A DNA stretch of 64,000 bases. It comes from Rhyzopertha dominica. Its lineage: Eukaryota > Arthropoda > Insecta > Coleoptera > Bostrichidae. Shown here piece after piece: positions 11,220 through 23,082 of the stretch (its first letter is position 1; each line of letters begins with the position of its first letter). The notes under the pieces are model-generated. The model made no database searches. It worked only from the letters and a program-made list of their open reading frames with translations, and was not told the origin of the DNA. The DNA lies in the NCBI GenBank assembly GCA_025024175.1, contig QCXZ01000138.1, positions 43,991,092 to 44,055,091 on the forward strand, in the 5' to 3' direction. Position numbers and translations under genes: made by a program.

Positions 11220-13719
11220 AGTTTTAGATTTACGAGCGCGATAGGCAGCTTTCGTTTATAGGCGGTCGCTTTTACACCTAAAAAAAATGCAACCAGAATT
11301 GCATTCAAAATTGTGGTTGTAATTTTTCATAAAGGTAAATTCCGTCACCTTTGAACTCTAAATTGTAATTGCCAGTTATAGGATCCCAATTTCTTATTAC
11401 AAGATCACTGATTCTACTAATATTAAGGAAACCTGATTTTGGTAAACTAATTAATCGATCAACGATGCCTGTAACTTAATGTTTCATTCTTATCTGATCG
11501 AATTCAATTTATTAAGTATCGTGGTGTTAGGTCATACAAGTATAATGAGCGGTGTGACGCAAGGTTAAAATTTGGTACCATCGCCTTTCATTTTTTCTAT
11601 AATATTAATAATTACAACCAAATTGTTATATATACATATGAACAAGCAATATCAAATAAAATTAATTAGGCTGGAATCACAGGGTGAGATTCAGTTGAAG
11701 GGTGTAAAACCCTCCTCTGCTCTACCACCTAACCTTGGTGTAACAACATATTATATGTTTGTGGAAATACTACACGCTTACATTAAGGTTCACACCAAAT
11801 CAAAAACAATTAAACTAAATTACGTAAAGGTAAATTAAACTACACAAAAATCTATTTAATTAAGTCGAATATAGATCAGATCAGACTGCGCACAATCAAT
11901 GAAAGAATAACAAGAATTGTAATCGTAAGCAGGTCGCGGGCATCCAGACAGGACGCAGAGAGAGAATTTGACTGAGTACTGAATTACTTTGAGCCATAGC
12001 AATAGAGACAATCGCGCATGCATCTCTTAAATTTGTTTAAATTATTCACGCTACAACAGTCAGGCAGGGAGTTGTAGCAACTAACTTTGTTGTAACTGAT
12101 TTCTCATACACCGATGTCCTGTGTCGAGGAAATAACATTCGATCTTTACGTCTCACATTAATGTTATGGATGTCTATATTAAATCTAATTTTCTCGTATA
12201 AGTAACCCGGATTTTTATTTAATAATATTTTATATATATAATAGTCCTTGCACATCAAATTTTTTATTTATTCACTTATCTGCCCTTTAACACAACAGAA
12301 GGCCACAGTTTGTATCAACTTTCTTTGGGCTGTACAAATGCTGTTGCTTAAAAACAATACTTATGTAATGCACGTACCGGGAGACAGAACCACTACAACT
12401 TATCTCTTCTGAGTAGGCTCTTAATTTTATGGAAATTATGAATATTTGAAGTTGTAAAAGGTTGGATTTTTAGATTTTAGACTAGGGACGTTCTACATAA
12501 GATAATTTCAGTTTTTTTGTACTACTGGTTTATACCAAAAGGAGGCATCAACTTCGTTATTTTAAAAAACATATCAAATCGACTACTTTGGCTCTATTTA
12601 ACATTTCATGAAACAAGGAGACCTGTACTGCTTGCGGAAATAAAAAATATCCGTAAGTAAGTTTTCTATTTGCAGTAAGTCAATAATTTTATACTTCCAT
12701 AAAACTACGTTTGCTGAAAATCATCCTTCAGATACAAAAACTGTTTTTTTTGCCAAAAAATGGCATTAAATAGTACATACATTATGTAAACCACTGAATT
12801 CGTTGTTAGTATAGCTCAAGACGTATTTGTATGTTTGTTCAAATTAACTGAAATTGTATCAGCGTCCATAATAGTTATAGTTACAATTAGAATTTAGCCA
12901 TAGTGAAATCGGTCCATTACCTTTTCAACTGAAATTACATATTAGTAAGAAATTATTTTAATTTCCAATATTCAGAATTATACATATTTTACCTTCGTCT
13001 TAAGAAGCTGCATGTTATCCCTTTTGAAGTGCTTGTTGATATTAATTTATGATTCTAATTTCCGCTTATAAAGGCTTAAGTTTCCTCCAGAAATTCAAAT
13101 TTCACATTTTGTCTCCTATTATAAGGATCATCGTTCTATCAATCTTAATCTTGTAATTTAAAATAATTCTATAGAGACGTTTTGCTTGATTCGCGTCATT
13201 TGGTTGTTATACATACACTACTGCATCATAACTTAAGTAATAGTCCTCCATATTTCCTAGATAATAACTTCCTAGTGAGAGGATTTACCTAAAATAATCC
13301 TGATGCTAATACAATAAATACAAGGAACCATCATTTTCAGAAGCATTACCTGAATTTTGGGGAAATTCTGCGTATCAACAACAGACTGCTTAGCGTTTTC
13401 TTAGGGATACAAAAGGCTATCAGAGAAATAGTAATCTCAGTTTTCACAAGAAAATATCATGTGAACGCATGCTAAACTTGTTATCAGAACTCACATACTG
13501 AAGCTTTAAAGTCGCCGTTCCATATTTGTAGCTGTGAACCGTTTTGAATCTATCCAATTTAAATCTTTCAACACTATTCAAATTAGATTCCGCTCAATAG
13601 CAATCGAACGAATTGCATTTCCAAACAGTTGTCTCCGCTAGATCGTTAGCATGTAACAGGGATAAAATTGTCGAAACATCGAACCTCTTCAGCACTATAT
13701 CCTGAGCATCCTCTCTTTT
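11220..13719. other. AT-rich non-coding stretch
   Basis: Nothing recognisable. An 88-codon frame at 11572-11838 has no motif and biased AT-rich codons. Confidence 0.4.
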
Positions 13720-14060
13720 TTGCATGCCAATAAATAACCGCCACCCCAAAGCCATTGCCATTCTATTTCCCCGCTACTTTACATCCAGTCACCAGTGATT
13801 TAAATGGCTTTATTCAGTCCGAACACGAATACTGTCGTTCCTCCGCAAAACATATAAATTAAAGCGATGCAACTACTGTACAGCCGAGTAATACACCGAC
13901 CGACGCCTTTCATGGCTTACACGAAACGGAACTATTTCAGCCACTACGGATTGCCGCTTATTTTACGAATGAAAGCGGTTTTGGAAAAATGAACTCGTTG
14001 AAATTCCGGGTGAAATTAATGGAAATATGCTGGAGAAGTGCTCGGTTTTACGTTGGGGTC
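13720..14060. promoter_or_regulatory. CG-richer non-coding block (candidate regulatory element)
   Basis: A 340-bp island of more balanced composition, with CCGACCGACG near 13900 and AT-rich cores such as ATAAATTAAAG embedded in it. No coding frame. Same texture as the blocks near 7.2, 19.0, 24.5, 30.0, 38.2, 41.4, 44.2, 51.8 and 59.4 kb. Function is inference. Confidence 0.25.
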
Positions 14061-16787
14061 AAATATGACAAAAGTTGTACAGGTGGAGTGGGTGGAATGT
14101 TGCCCTGAATACTTCGGATTCATTCTCGAAACAGTTTTTAAACCAAAAAAGGTATTTCGTGCACGTACAGCTTGGTTTCAGGATACTGTAATTATATGAA
14201 CATGAGATATCTTAATAATAGCAAAATTACGTCTATGCCATGTCGGCTGCATCAAAACAATCTGTGGACAGCTGTTTCGGCTTATAAAGCCTCCTCAGCA
14301 CAGTTATAGTCCAAACGCAGACAAAACGGCAAAGATTTGGCGTCCCTTATAGTAGCCTAGTCCCCAGCGATAATACCACTAGATGGTATGGTGTAATCCA
14401 TATTCTAATTATGGCATGGGATATCTTGTTAGATGAGAAAACACGACAACTTCCAGATTCACTGTCTACTTTCATGATACTGACAAATATTAACGGAAAC
14501 CGAAACAGATAAAAACGATGAAATAAAGTAAGAACTGAACTATGGTGTGTCGTTAAGTCAGACCAAAAAAATGGACTCCGATAATATCGAATTTTACGGA
14601 CAGTACTGTACGTTGTACTTAATCTTGTTCTCTTATCCACTGTGCAAGCTGTTTGAAATAATTCTAAAATACTATTTTTTATAGTTCTTTGTAGTGTGTT
14701 TAGGTTATAATGCTTGCTTTGTTTCAGGCCACCTCACCTCACAAGATAATCTTTTGGTTATTCTGAGTAGCATTCTACGCTATTTTGGTAAGTGTACGAA
14801 ATTCTAATTTTCTAGCTTGTAGTGGACTTCTACAAGCTATCCTAAAACTGATTAACATTAAACTGATGCAGAATTATTTGTTTTCATAAAATGTCTTTAT
14901 GGTGAAAATGTAATATGGTTAAGAATTGTAATTGGTTAAGTTAGTTGTTAACTACGTTTACTTAGCAAGTTTAAAAAAGAATTTCCATTTATCATCGCCA
15001 ACAGAATGATAGATGAGTATAGTTTATAAGTAAGAGAAAAAACATTAGTGAGTTCAATGCAAGTTTTCTTTTAAAATTTTTGAGTACTAGCTTCCTAGAT
15101 TCTCGAGCGTGTCAGTTGGAATAGGCCTTAGAATAGAAGGGATCCACTGGTTGTCCCTAACGACAATTGGTCAACTAAATATTTGTCCCTCAATTGTTGT
15201 TGTTGCGTGCCTAAAAGGATTTTGTTAATCCCGAAATTGTCCCTATTACTATTTGGCGATAGGTGTTGCCGCAGCAAACGTCGACAAGATCAGTGACGCC
15301 ACTTCCTAATTATTGACGCTTGTATTTGGTATTTACGGCATTGTATATACGAATAAAATTATTACAAAAAGTATTTCTAATGCTTGTCCCGAAACACAAC
15401 TTTTTTGTATATTTTTACATGTAGCATGCACCTTATATTACAATTAGCAGACTCTATTCTTTTGACATAAAAAAACAGACACCTATTAATTGGTCTATTG
15501 GTTTTTAAAATGCATGTTTTGATTGCAGTTTTAATCAGATGCATGATGTTCGCATAAAATTGTCGAATCTTGCTTATTTTACTATACCTTCACGCGAGAG
15601 GGATGATCAACCAACGACAAGTTACCCTCACTGCCGTACTATTACAAGAACACATCAAATAAGAGTGTTTATATCTTAATATCCGTTTTTTCATCATAGC
15701 AAAATAGAAAATCTGAATTGGATGATCATTTTCTACTGACGATGACGCAAAAATTAATTAGCAACAAATTTACCACTCTCGCAAAATTCTACAAGTTAAA
15801 TTGCAAACATGTCAAATTAATGTCAAAGTATAAATTACTCTTTTCTAATTCATAGTACACCATTTTTTTCTGATTTTTAATTCTAACCTTTTATACAGAA
15901 TCCCAAAATCTAATAGATAGATATTTTCCAAAAGTTTGCAGTTAATGGAATGCTTCTAATGGATAAAATAATAAAATAAAGTATATCATTTCATGTTGCA
16001 ATCAAATTCACCATTTCAATTTTTAAGTTTTTTTTTAACACCTTTTACTTTGTGATCGTTATGGACAATTACGTTTAGGGGTACATGCGGCATTTTAAAT
16101 TTTTTTGTAGGGACTATAATGTGATCTCGAATAGAGTTATTATAAATCTGAGTTATGAAAAAGCATATCAATTGATATTTTGATATAACCTTTAAGAGGA
16201 ATAAAGAGAGAAAAGAAACTAATTCCTTTTACTCGTATACTCGTATCATGTTACTTATATGCAATTCAATTGCTTAACAACCATTATGACTCATTCATTC
16301 AGAAACACAAGATTAGCAAAAGTCTCACATTAAATGTCTGCGTTATCAAAAAGTGCGCATCGCACTTAAAATGATACATACTTAACTATTCCAGGAGTAA
16401 AAAGAACCTTTTCTCGATAGAATACTGCAATTCATGAATATATATCTCCGAAACGGTTAACTTTGGAAAAGTTGTCTTACGAACTTTCTTGTAGAAAACA
16501 TCACAGGAAAGAATATTATTAATAGCTCGTTATCCCAAAACGTTAATATTTTGGAAGGTTACAAAACTATCCACTTGGCGGCTAACGCAGGCCTGGCTGG
16601 AGGATCCTTGGCGCTTAGCCTTATCTATATGACTAGCCAAATTAATGCTATAACTGCTTGCAACCGTGTGCTAAAACGAGGAGTACAAAAATGCTCACCC
16701 TTTACAGGAATGTACATTACAGCTCAAAAGTATTTGGCCGTCGGGGCCCTTTTAATAAACATAAACTGTCGTACGATTCAAATATAC
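14061..16787. other. AT-rich non-coding stretch
   Basis: No gene or element recognised. The 97-codon minus frame at 14347-14640 and the 86- and 98-codon plus frames at 16551-16954 lack any family feature. Confidence 0.4.
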
Positions 16788-16945
16788 CTACATGTACAAC
16801 TGGTTGGTTAGAGTTTTTTACTAGTGTTCAAAACGCCCGCGTTCGAATCCCGGTCAAAGCTAGCAATACATTTTCAATACGATTTATGCCTGCTATTCCA
16901 ATAATTATAACTTATGTAAATATAAAATTACATTCGGGCGATATA
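16788..16945 (+). repeat. tRNA-like SINE candidate (Pol III A and B boxes)
   Basis: An A-box-like stretch (TACAACTGGTTGGTTAGAG, 16795-16813) lies 46 bases upstream of a near-ideal B box (GTTCGAATCC, 16841-16850), the spacing found in tRNA genes. The T-stem is nearly complete (CCGCG against CCCGG), but the acceptor ends do not pair, so it is not a working tRNA. A tRNA-derived SINE head or a tRNA pseudogene fits best. The tail border is a guess. Confidence 0.4.
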
Positions 16946-18519
16946 TATCTTTAACCTTATGTCAACAATGTTATTGACAAATTAAATGATTTTTTCTTTC
17001 GTACCTAACAAAAAAAAATTGGGCCCGAGATACTCGTAATTAAAAAATGAAAACTATTAGTATTGGTAATTTAAAGTGCAAAATCCATATTTGTTGAGTC
17101 TTCTATTATATATATGAGTAATCTAGCGTCATTTAACTTAAAAGATTTGTTGTTAGTGTTGTTTTGGTGAGCAAAGCAACTTTAACGTTTGTTCAGGTTT
17201 TTACAAAGTCGCCATGCTTAAAAGTGCGAAAAGTTGCCAAGAAAAAATTCAAGAATAACTAAAAGTGTTTTTTCCATGCAATTTTTTATACACTCGCGAC
17301 CAATTCTTTTTTTGTTCTTATGAACCTGGAAAAAAAGTTGAAAAAAATCCAATTTTATTGAAAACTGACATATTACTATTACTAGAGTAAAGTTACCGAT
17401 TATGGAATACTTTTCTTTTTTCTCTGTAATATGGAAAATATGTAGTGCAATTTTGGTTTCGCTTACTCATTCAATACGTTATAGAATGCATTACCTTATA
17501 TAACTACTCACAATGAATGACATGAAAAAATAATATTTGTCAGTTTTATTTATAGTTTCATTATAAATTCTTGTGTTTCTAGACGAGGAATTCAATAATC
17601 AACAACCGCATCCTTTTTGGTTTATTTAGAGAAATGGTTATAATAATTCTATATAATGTCTTTAGGCCCCCATCCTCAGCACTGAGTATAGCAAACATAA
17701 CGGTTTATCAAAAAACTGTTTCCTTTTTACATGAATTTATGGAGTTTTTTTGACAGATGGAAGTTGACCATAACTCTCGATCATAATTGACGGTAGGAAC
17801 GACACATTTGATTTACTTTTTTCTTTTGTTTGTGCTCCTGGGAAACATAATATTGCATATTTTTATGTAAATAACTCAGTTGATGATTTTCGATAAAATG
17901 AAAATTTGGAAAAAGGCATGCACCTTAAATGAAAATAAAATTAAAATTGTTTTTGCTTTTACGTTGATTCCCGATCGTCTCCCAAGAAATATCATTTGGC
18001 ACACACATTGAATTTGGACAATACACTACGGAATTTTATCCATTTTTAACTGCTTTAAACTAATTTCAAATTATGAGTAAAGCTTCATTTGATAAAGTGA
18101 ATAAAGTTTGATCGATTTTCACGAAAAAATCATCACTGTTTTATCGTCGAACGAACGATTCAGTTGTTAACTTTCAGTTCAACTGCAATCCTAAGTTCGT
18201 CGCAATCGTTGGAGTGAATTAAGTTTGTCGATTTGTCTCAAACAAATTTACAGATTTACGCTCGGAATACGGTAAGTTCTAAATTGACAACGGTTATACA
18301 GCAGCAACAAGCTTAATTAATTTTGCATCAACAAATCAAAACAAATACTTTGCCTCATTGGTCTAAAGTTCTAAAGTGATATTAGCATTTTATGCACTGC
18401 AACAGAAATCGAAATGTAAGATTTAAGATGTTAAGATTCACTGTGATTTTAAATTTAATGAAACAAAATAATTATTTGGTTGATATGAATTCTGACTTAT
18501 TGCAATTGTGACTTGCAGT
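16946..18519. other. AT-rich non-coding stretch
   Basis: Nothing recognisable. Confidence 0.4.
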
Positions 18520-18562
18520 TGGTTGCAGTGCAGACAGCACAGCATAGACATGCATTTTAAAT
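18520..18562 (+). repeat. Second copy of the 5.9-6.1 kb repeat
   Basis: TTGGTTGCAGTGCAGACAGC followed after a few bases by AGACATGCATTT matches 6013-6050 in order and orientation. The inverted partner arm is missing here. Confidence 0.55.
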
Positions 18563-18759
18563 TTATTGAAATTTGGACAGGACATCGTTTTTTTGAGTCA
18601 ACTAGTTTTAAAATAATATAAATAATAAGTCAAATTTAAAGCTAGGTATTTAGGCCAGATTTATCATCTACATAAATCTGAAGTGAGAACAATTACAGTA
18701 TGAAGCATGCAAAACAGGGATACAATATCCATATATTCCCGCACCAGGATATGGTGTTT

Positions 18760-19210
18760 CCTCCTACGTAATAATACGCTTTTTGTATAGCAACATACCA
18801 AAGCTGGGAGCGAGAACATTTCCCCCCTGGGAAGCGAAAATACGTATGACTTTTTCAGGAGCGCCTTCCGCTCGTACAGTAATCAGTCGCTTCACATTTG
18901 TCATCATTGAGAAGGCGGGAGGGCCTGAATTCGTACATTAAATTTCTATTTTCCCGGTGACCGTTACCGTGGAGACTATTAGGGGTTAGCTCGCACGGTT
19001 TCAGGGCGCAAGATGAATATTTCAGTCGAGAAATCAAAGCGTATGATGACGAGGACGCTCGAAATAATACATTAGTTGGCTGAATAATGGATGCATAGTG
19101 TCGTGGCGCCCTACAGAGGTGGAAAATTCCTTGCAGGTGGGAGGGAAAGTTGCAGCGGGTTTAATTTGTAAGCGGCTTCCGTACAATCAATACGTGCTTT
19201 TCGGTTCGAA
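18760..19210. promoter_or_regulatory. CG-richer non-coding block (candidate regulatory element)
   Basis: A long island of balanced composition with many CpGs between AT-rich flanks. It contains TTACCGTGG at 18964-18972, a 9-mer that recurs twice in the block at 59.4 kb. No coding frame of note (a 60-codon minus frame is not supported). Candidate conserved non-coding element by composition only. Confidence 0.3.
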
Positions 19211-19692
19211 GTATTAGAACGTCTCCTTTCTACTTAACTTTTTTGCTAGTTGATACTTTTCCTCATTTTAAATGGGGGTACGTCTGTTATATTTTAATGT
19301 TGGTTTTGAAACCTGAACCGGTCAAATTGTATGAGGAGCGTTACCTTTCTCTAGCTTAGCTATAGCTTTTATTAAATGTTTTTGTGTATTCCCGATACAA
19401 TGATCGGCACTTCCTGCATGTATGAGCTTTATCTCGCAGCATTATTACTGGCCGTCCTGAAATAAAGATTAAGTTAATACGGTGTGTACTAGTGTGATTA
19501 CTATTACATCAAATTTTCGTTTAGTACTGTGGTTAGTGCCGCATCTGTCTTTTCTGATTTTATTTCTGGAAGCGCTGACGAAACTATCGGAGGCACGACA
19601 ACTGGAAGAGCCACTGTTTCCACGGCCAGTAAAATTTTGACTGACCCTACCTTCAGCGCGCGCATGACAAGTGCTTACAAAAGGTTTTAAAT

Positions 19693-20010
19693 TTGGCGCT
19701 AACAACATATGAGAGATATCTTAAATCTATTAAATCTGTATTAATCGAATATTGTACGAGCACCAGTCATTCTTTTAATTTTAATGATATCAAAATTATC
19801 TGTACTGAACCGAATTTGATGAAAAACTTGTTTTTAGAAACTGTGCACATTAATAGAGAAACTGATACTATTATATTAATAAAAGGTCAGATATTTAGGT
19901 TTTATCAAAAATTTATACTTACCTTATTCATACTTTCAAATAATTTTCAAGTATTTTTTTCCGTGGTTTGGCAGCGTTACTTGTATAATTTTTCTATCGT
20001 TGTCAATTAA
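19693..20010 (+). pseudogene. Penelope-like element, C-terminal fragment
   Basis: A 105-codon open frame. Residues about 20-60 (SHSFNFNDIKIICTEPN, then LMKNLFLETVHINRE) fit the conserved segment that follows the GIY-YIG endonuclease in Penelope-like proteins, where a (D/N)F...KI...EPN motif precedes a helix ending in a HI or EI dipeptide. The GIY-YIG core itself and the reverse transcriptase are absent, so only the last part of the protein survives. Residues after about 66 are probably read-through into untranslated DNA. Confidence 0.65.
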
Positions 20011-20275
20011 TTGTCACTTTGTTCTTCTGCAAGAACACATGTGTGGAATCATTTTGTTATAACTATTAATTTTTAACGTATTGTGAAATAAATTTAATCG
20101 TCGAATTTTTCATATGCTTCAATTTATCAAAGGATTATTTTTGTGGGTAAAGATACCTATTTAATAATAATAGACATGCATTTTAATACCTATTTAATAT
20201 TTACCTTGACTCAATGTAAGTTTTTTATGAATTATTTTACTACAATGTATCCTTTTGTTGTGTAATATTTTAGCG

Positions 20276-20312
20276 CCCCGAAGAAGGAATAATATAATTC
20301 CGAAAGCTTGGC
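20276..20312 (+). repeat. PLE-type hairpin, hammerhead-like core
   Basis: CCGAAGAA, then GGAAT and ATTCC pairing around AATATA, then CGAAAGC. Compared with the copies at 4206 and 45375, the CTGA strand has a T-to-C change, which would break a hammerhead core. Confidence 0.5.
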
Positions 20313-20497
20313 TGAATTGAAAAGAGTTTCCCTATTTACTAGTGACTTCTATTCCCGTAACCTTCTAGTGCCATAATTCATCATAGTCAGTCCGTCTACC
20401 TTCNACATTTTGATAAATACTTACCGCCCTAAATATCGGCCACTACGTCACACTGGCGACGAAGATCCAGCAGAGGAAGTAGAAATTTAAATTNTTT

Positions 20498-20620
20498 TGG
20501 TTTGAAGACTTCCNCAGTTGTTGTCGATAACATGTTGTTTTCCGGGCTTAATTGGTCTTGAGGTTTCGACACTCATGTCGGTGTCTTCCTCAGAAGTAGC
20601 TCTCAGCAGTCAAATTAGAA
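20498..20620 (-). repeat. Single arm of the palindromic PLE-derived repeat
   Basis: This segment, just inside the gypsy leader, matches one arm plus outer tail of the palindrome at 22849-23067: TGGTTTGAAG, GTTGTTGTCGAT, ACATGTTGTTTTCCGGGC, then GTTTCGACACTCATGTCGGT and CTTCCTCAGAAGTAGCTCT. It lacks about 16 internal bases present in the other copy. On the minus strand it reads as the hairpin CTGAGGA..CGAAAC (20563-20593). It has no inverted partner here and sits where gag should begin. Confidence 0.7.
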
Positions 20621-20624
20621 CGTT

Positions 20625-21510
20625 AAATCCTCACTTATGCATTGTAAGAAATCCAGTTCTAAAAATGAAGGAGCTCTTTGCTAAATTGGATGGCTGCAAA
20701 GTTTTTTTAAAAAAATTTATTGATCACAAGTTTACGGAGTTTGAATTAGACACCATAAATAGTCTCAAAGGGCCGTTCCGCCACAACCGATTGTTATATG
20801 GAGTGGCATAAAGTACTGGCATTTTCTAGCGGCATATCGATCAATTGTTTGTAATATTGAAGGGTGTAAAAGTTTTTTAGAAGATATTTTAACTGCTTCA
20901 GAAAGCAGACAAGAACATTTCAAATCGTTATTTAAAGTTTTCGAAATTTTACGTAAATACGGCTTAAAAGTTCAAATGAATAAATAAAGTTTCTTACAAG
21001 AATAAATAGAACTTTTAGGTCATAAAATAAATGTCAAGGGTTTACATACCGCCGAATCAAAGTAATGGCTATTAAAAATGCACCTGTTTCTGGGATTAGT
21101 GAATTATTATGCTAAATTTATTAAGAATCTAAGTTTAAAATTGAATCCCTTTATAAATTATTGAAACGTGGCACCAAATGGCATTGGTCAAGAGAACAAC
21201 AAGAGGGTTTTGACTTGATCAAAAACGATTTAGGTACCGCTCCAGTTTTAGTTCACTACAATCCTAAATTTAAATTAAGTCTAGCAAGCTTATGGCATAG
21301 GCGCCGTTTTATGTTATGTGTGAACCGATGAAGATTCAAAAGTCAAAACCCATAGCATACGCTTCAAGAACGTTAAGTGATGCTGAGAAGTCCTCAAATC
21401 GATAAGGAATCGTAAGCTATTTTTATGTAGTAAAAAAAATTTCATGACTATTTATGGTAAGAAATTAATTTTTCATACAGACCATAAAAAAGAAGATTTA
21501 GCAATAAATC
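20625..21510 (+). pseudogene. pol: Gypsy pol: reverse transcriptase and RNase H remnant
   Basis: Across frameshifts and stops the plus strand gives the usual gypsy order: a start of the palm (LKMKELFAKLDGCKVF, about 20665-20710), FELD, the block FRHNRLLYGVA (about 20777-20809) with QRHIDQLF after it, the active-site region where the usual FIDD appears as FLED in a shifted frame (about 20875), QEHFKSLFKVFEILRKYGLK (about 20909-20970), and LLGHKINVKGL (about 21012-21045). The connection and RNase H follow: KWHWSREQQEGFDLIK, APVLVHYNPKFKL, PIAYASRTLSDAEK (about 21349-21390) and FHTDHKK (about 21472-21491). The enzyme would copy the RNA genome and remove its RNA strand, but this copy is far too broken. 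Residues before 20625 (gag, protease) are missing. Confidence 0.8.
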
Positions 21511-21599
21511 GCAACGAAGTAGCAGTCCGAATATGAGAAGACACTATTTTAAATCGCATATTTTGTTTTTGTTTGTATGCTTGGCCCACAGATGAGCAA

Positions 21600-22320
21600 A
21601 TCTCTGAAAATATGAAACTATATTAAATAAGAGAGATCAGTTGCACATTGAACATTGATGTGTTATGATGATTTTGCATAGTAATTTTATCTAAACTTCG
21701 AGAACGTGCACATTTGGGCATAAACAAATGTAAAGCATTGGCAAGGGCTTATGTGTGGCCTAACATTGACTTAGATGTTGTTGTGCCGTTCTTATAAAAA
21801 TTGTAATAAAACGAAATCAAACCTTCAAAGCTAGCACTGCATCTATGGCCCTCCAGTAATGCTCCCTGGTCAAAATTGCATATTGTTTTTTTCGGGTGGG
21901 GGGGGGGTTCTAATAAATTGATTACTCAGTGTTTCTAAAATTGTAGAACATAATGTAGAGACAAGTTCAAAATAACTGGGACTCTAGTAAAAACTATAGA
22001 TTTACCTGATCGTGTGTGGGTAAAGGGATATAAATATCCAAAGATACCTAGTTTTGCAGAGGGAGAAATAACAGGTAAACGAGGTTGGGTCTTGTATGAT
22101 ATAAAAAAGTCCGATGGAAAGGAAACTCTTAGATATGCAGATCGATTCGTATAAGTAACAGTAGACACATCTGAAATTTTCCTAATGTTAACGACGAACA
22201 TTACTCCTACTACTGCTAGTAATGCATTAAACAGATAGTCTATTTTCTGTGATCGAAAATAAGGAAGTTATAACAGGAAATAAATATAATTTGAGACCGC
22301 GAAAGGAAATTAATTAAATA
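21600..22320 (+). pseudogene. Gypsy integrase remnant
   Basis: The N-terminal zinc-binding region is visible as HLGINKCKALARAYVWPNID (about 21710-21770) and a CK.C-like patch near 21790. The catalytic core with its D,D-35-E residues is not visible and seems deleted around 21880-21950. The C-terminal region follows: LPDRVWVKGYKYPKIPSF, AEGEITGKRGWVLYDIKK and RYADRF (about 22001-22153). G-tract slippage at 21895-21908 (a run of Gs) marks one frameshift. Known role of the family: inserts the cDNA into the host genome. Confidence 0.7.
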
Positions 22321-22733
22321 CCTACTCTCATATATGTATAAATGTATTTTTTTAACATATTTAGTATATTCATAATTGCGGTCTGTTGTTTTTGATATAT
22401 ATATAAATTAAAGAATAGATCATTAAATTATGAAATAAAAAATATAGTAAAAAATAGTTATTTATATTATGTATTAGTTGGTCATATTGATGTATTGGTA
22501 GTATTGGTTTGTAGTCTAGAAATTGTTTTAAATTTGAATTTGACAGAACTTGAATTTCAAAAATATCAAATATCATCTTTCGTCCATTTTTTTCTTTAAA
22601 TACAAGGATTCTATAAACATAGAAAATAATATCATAGAAATTGCATAATCTCAAATTTCCTGTAAGTACATAATTGTTGATTAGTAATTTAAGAATATTT
22701 TGTATATAAAAATCGTAAACTGCTTGTAGAAGT
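22321..22733. other. Gypsy 3' region without coding signal
   Basis: Very AT-rich. A 94-codon minus frame (22370-22654) has AT-driven residues only and no motif. Confidence 0.35.
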
Positions 22734-22836
22734 CCTGACGAAGTCGAAAGCTTGACGTTGGAAAAAAAGTATTCTGTAAACTAAGCTAAGGTCGAGTAAA
22801 CCCTAAAATAACTATAAACATTGTATAAATTCAACT
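22734..22836 (+). repeat. Eroded PLE-type 3' end hairpin
   Basis: CCTGACGAAGTCGAAAGCTT (22734-22753) matches the hairpin at 4206-4242 but has lost most of the stem. It is followed by an A-rich stretch and AGTAAACCCTA, as in the other copies. Confidence 0.5.
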
Positions 22837-22848
22837 AATTACATGTTG

Positions 22849-23067
22849 ACATGTTGTTTTCCGGGCTGGTTCCCACGTTGGTTATTAGACCTTGACGTTT
22901 CGACACTCATGTCGGTGTCTTCCTCAGAAGTAGCTCTGAGTTTCAAAGCTACTTCTGAGGAAGACACCGACATGAGTGTCGAAACGTCAAGGTCTAATAA
23001 CCAACGTGGGAACCAGCCCCGGAAAACAACATGTCATCGACAACAACCACGGAAGCCTTCAAACCAT
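22849..23067. mobile_element. Palindromic PLE-derived element with 12-bp TSD
   Basis: The left arm (22849-22935, 87 bases) and right arm (22947-23034, 88 bases) are reverse complements except for one extra C in the right arm; an 11-base loop separates them. A 33-base tail (to 23067) follows, ending TTCAAACCAT. The 12 bases AATTACATGTTG flank the unit on both sides (22837-22848 and 23068-23079), consistent with a target duplication. Each arm read outward carries CTGAGGA, a GACAC/GTGTC stem, and CGAAAC, the PLE-type hairpin. Inverted terminal repeats are known for Penelope elements, so this looks like two head-to-head termini with no coding DNA between them. It sits in the 3' part of the gypsy relic. 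Confidence 0.85.
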
Positions 23068-23082
23068 AATTACATGTTGTAC

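Larger units (their letters stand above)
19499..20411 (+). mobile_element. 5'-truncated Penelope-like element inserted in the LTR
   Basis: This insertion holds the C-terminal coding end of a Penelope-like element, an untranslated region, and near its 3' end the hairpin CCGAAGAA, GGAAT/ATTCC stem, CGAAAGCTTGGC (20276-20312). The order coding end, hairpin, insertion border is what a 5'-truncated PLE copy should show. The first 190 bases (19499-19690) are unexplained. Confidence 0.6.
19449..20452 (+). repeat. 5' LTR, split by a Penelope-like insertion
   Basis: The two halves, 19449-19498 and about 20412-20452, match the 93-bp 3' LTR at 23083-23175 with a few substitutions. The intervening 0.9 kb is absent from the 3' copy, so it is an insertion. 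The junction can be placed only within a few bases because GAT occurs on both sides. Confidence 0.75.

Noticed and set aside
11040..11308. Frames crossing the first N gap
   Set aside because: Most residues come from 100 Ns; no evidence of coding. The same holds for frames across 53107-53206.
16788..16862. Functional tRNA gene
   Set aside because: The acceptor stem does not pair and the anticodon arm is not convincing.
22370..22654. 94-codon AT-rich minus frame in the gypsy 3' region
   Set aside because: Residues are dominated by AT-rich codons (Ile, Asn, Tyr, Leu, Phe); no env-like feature such as a signal peptide or cleavage site.
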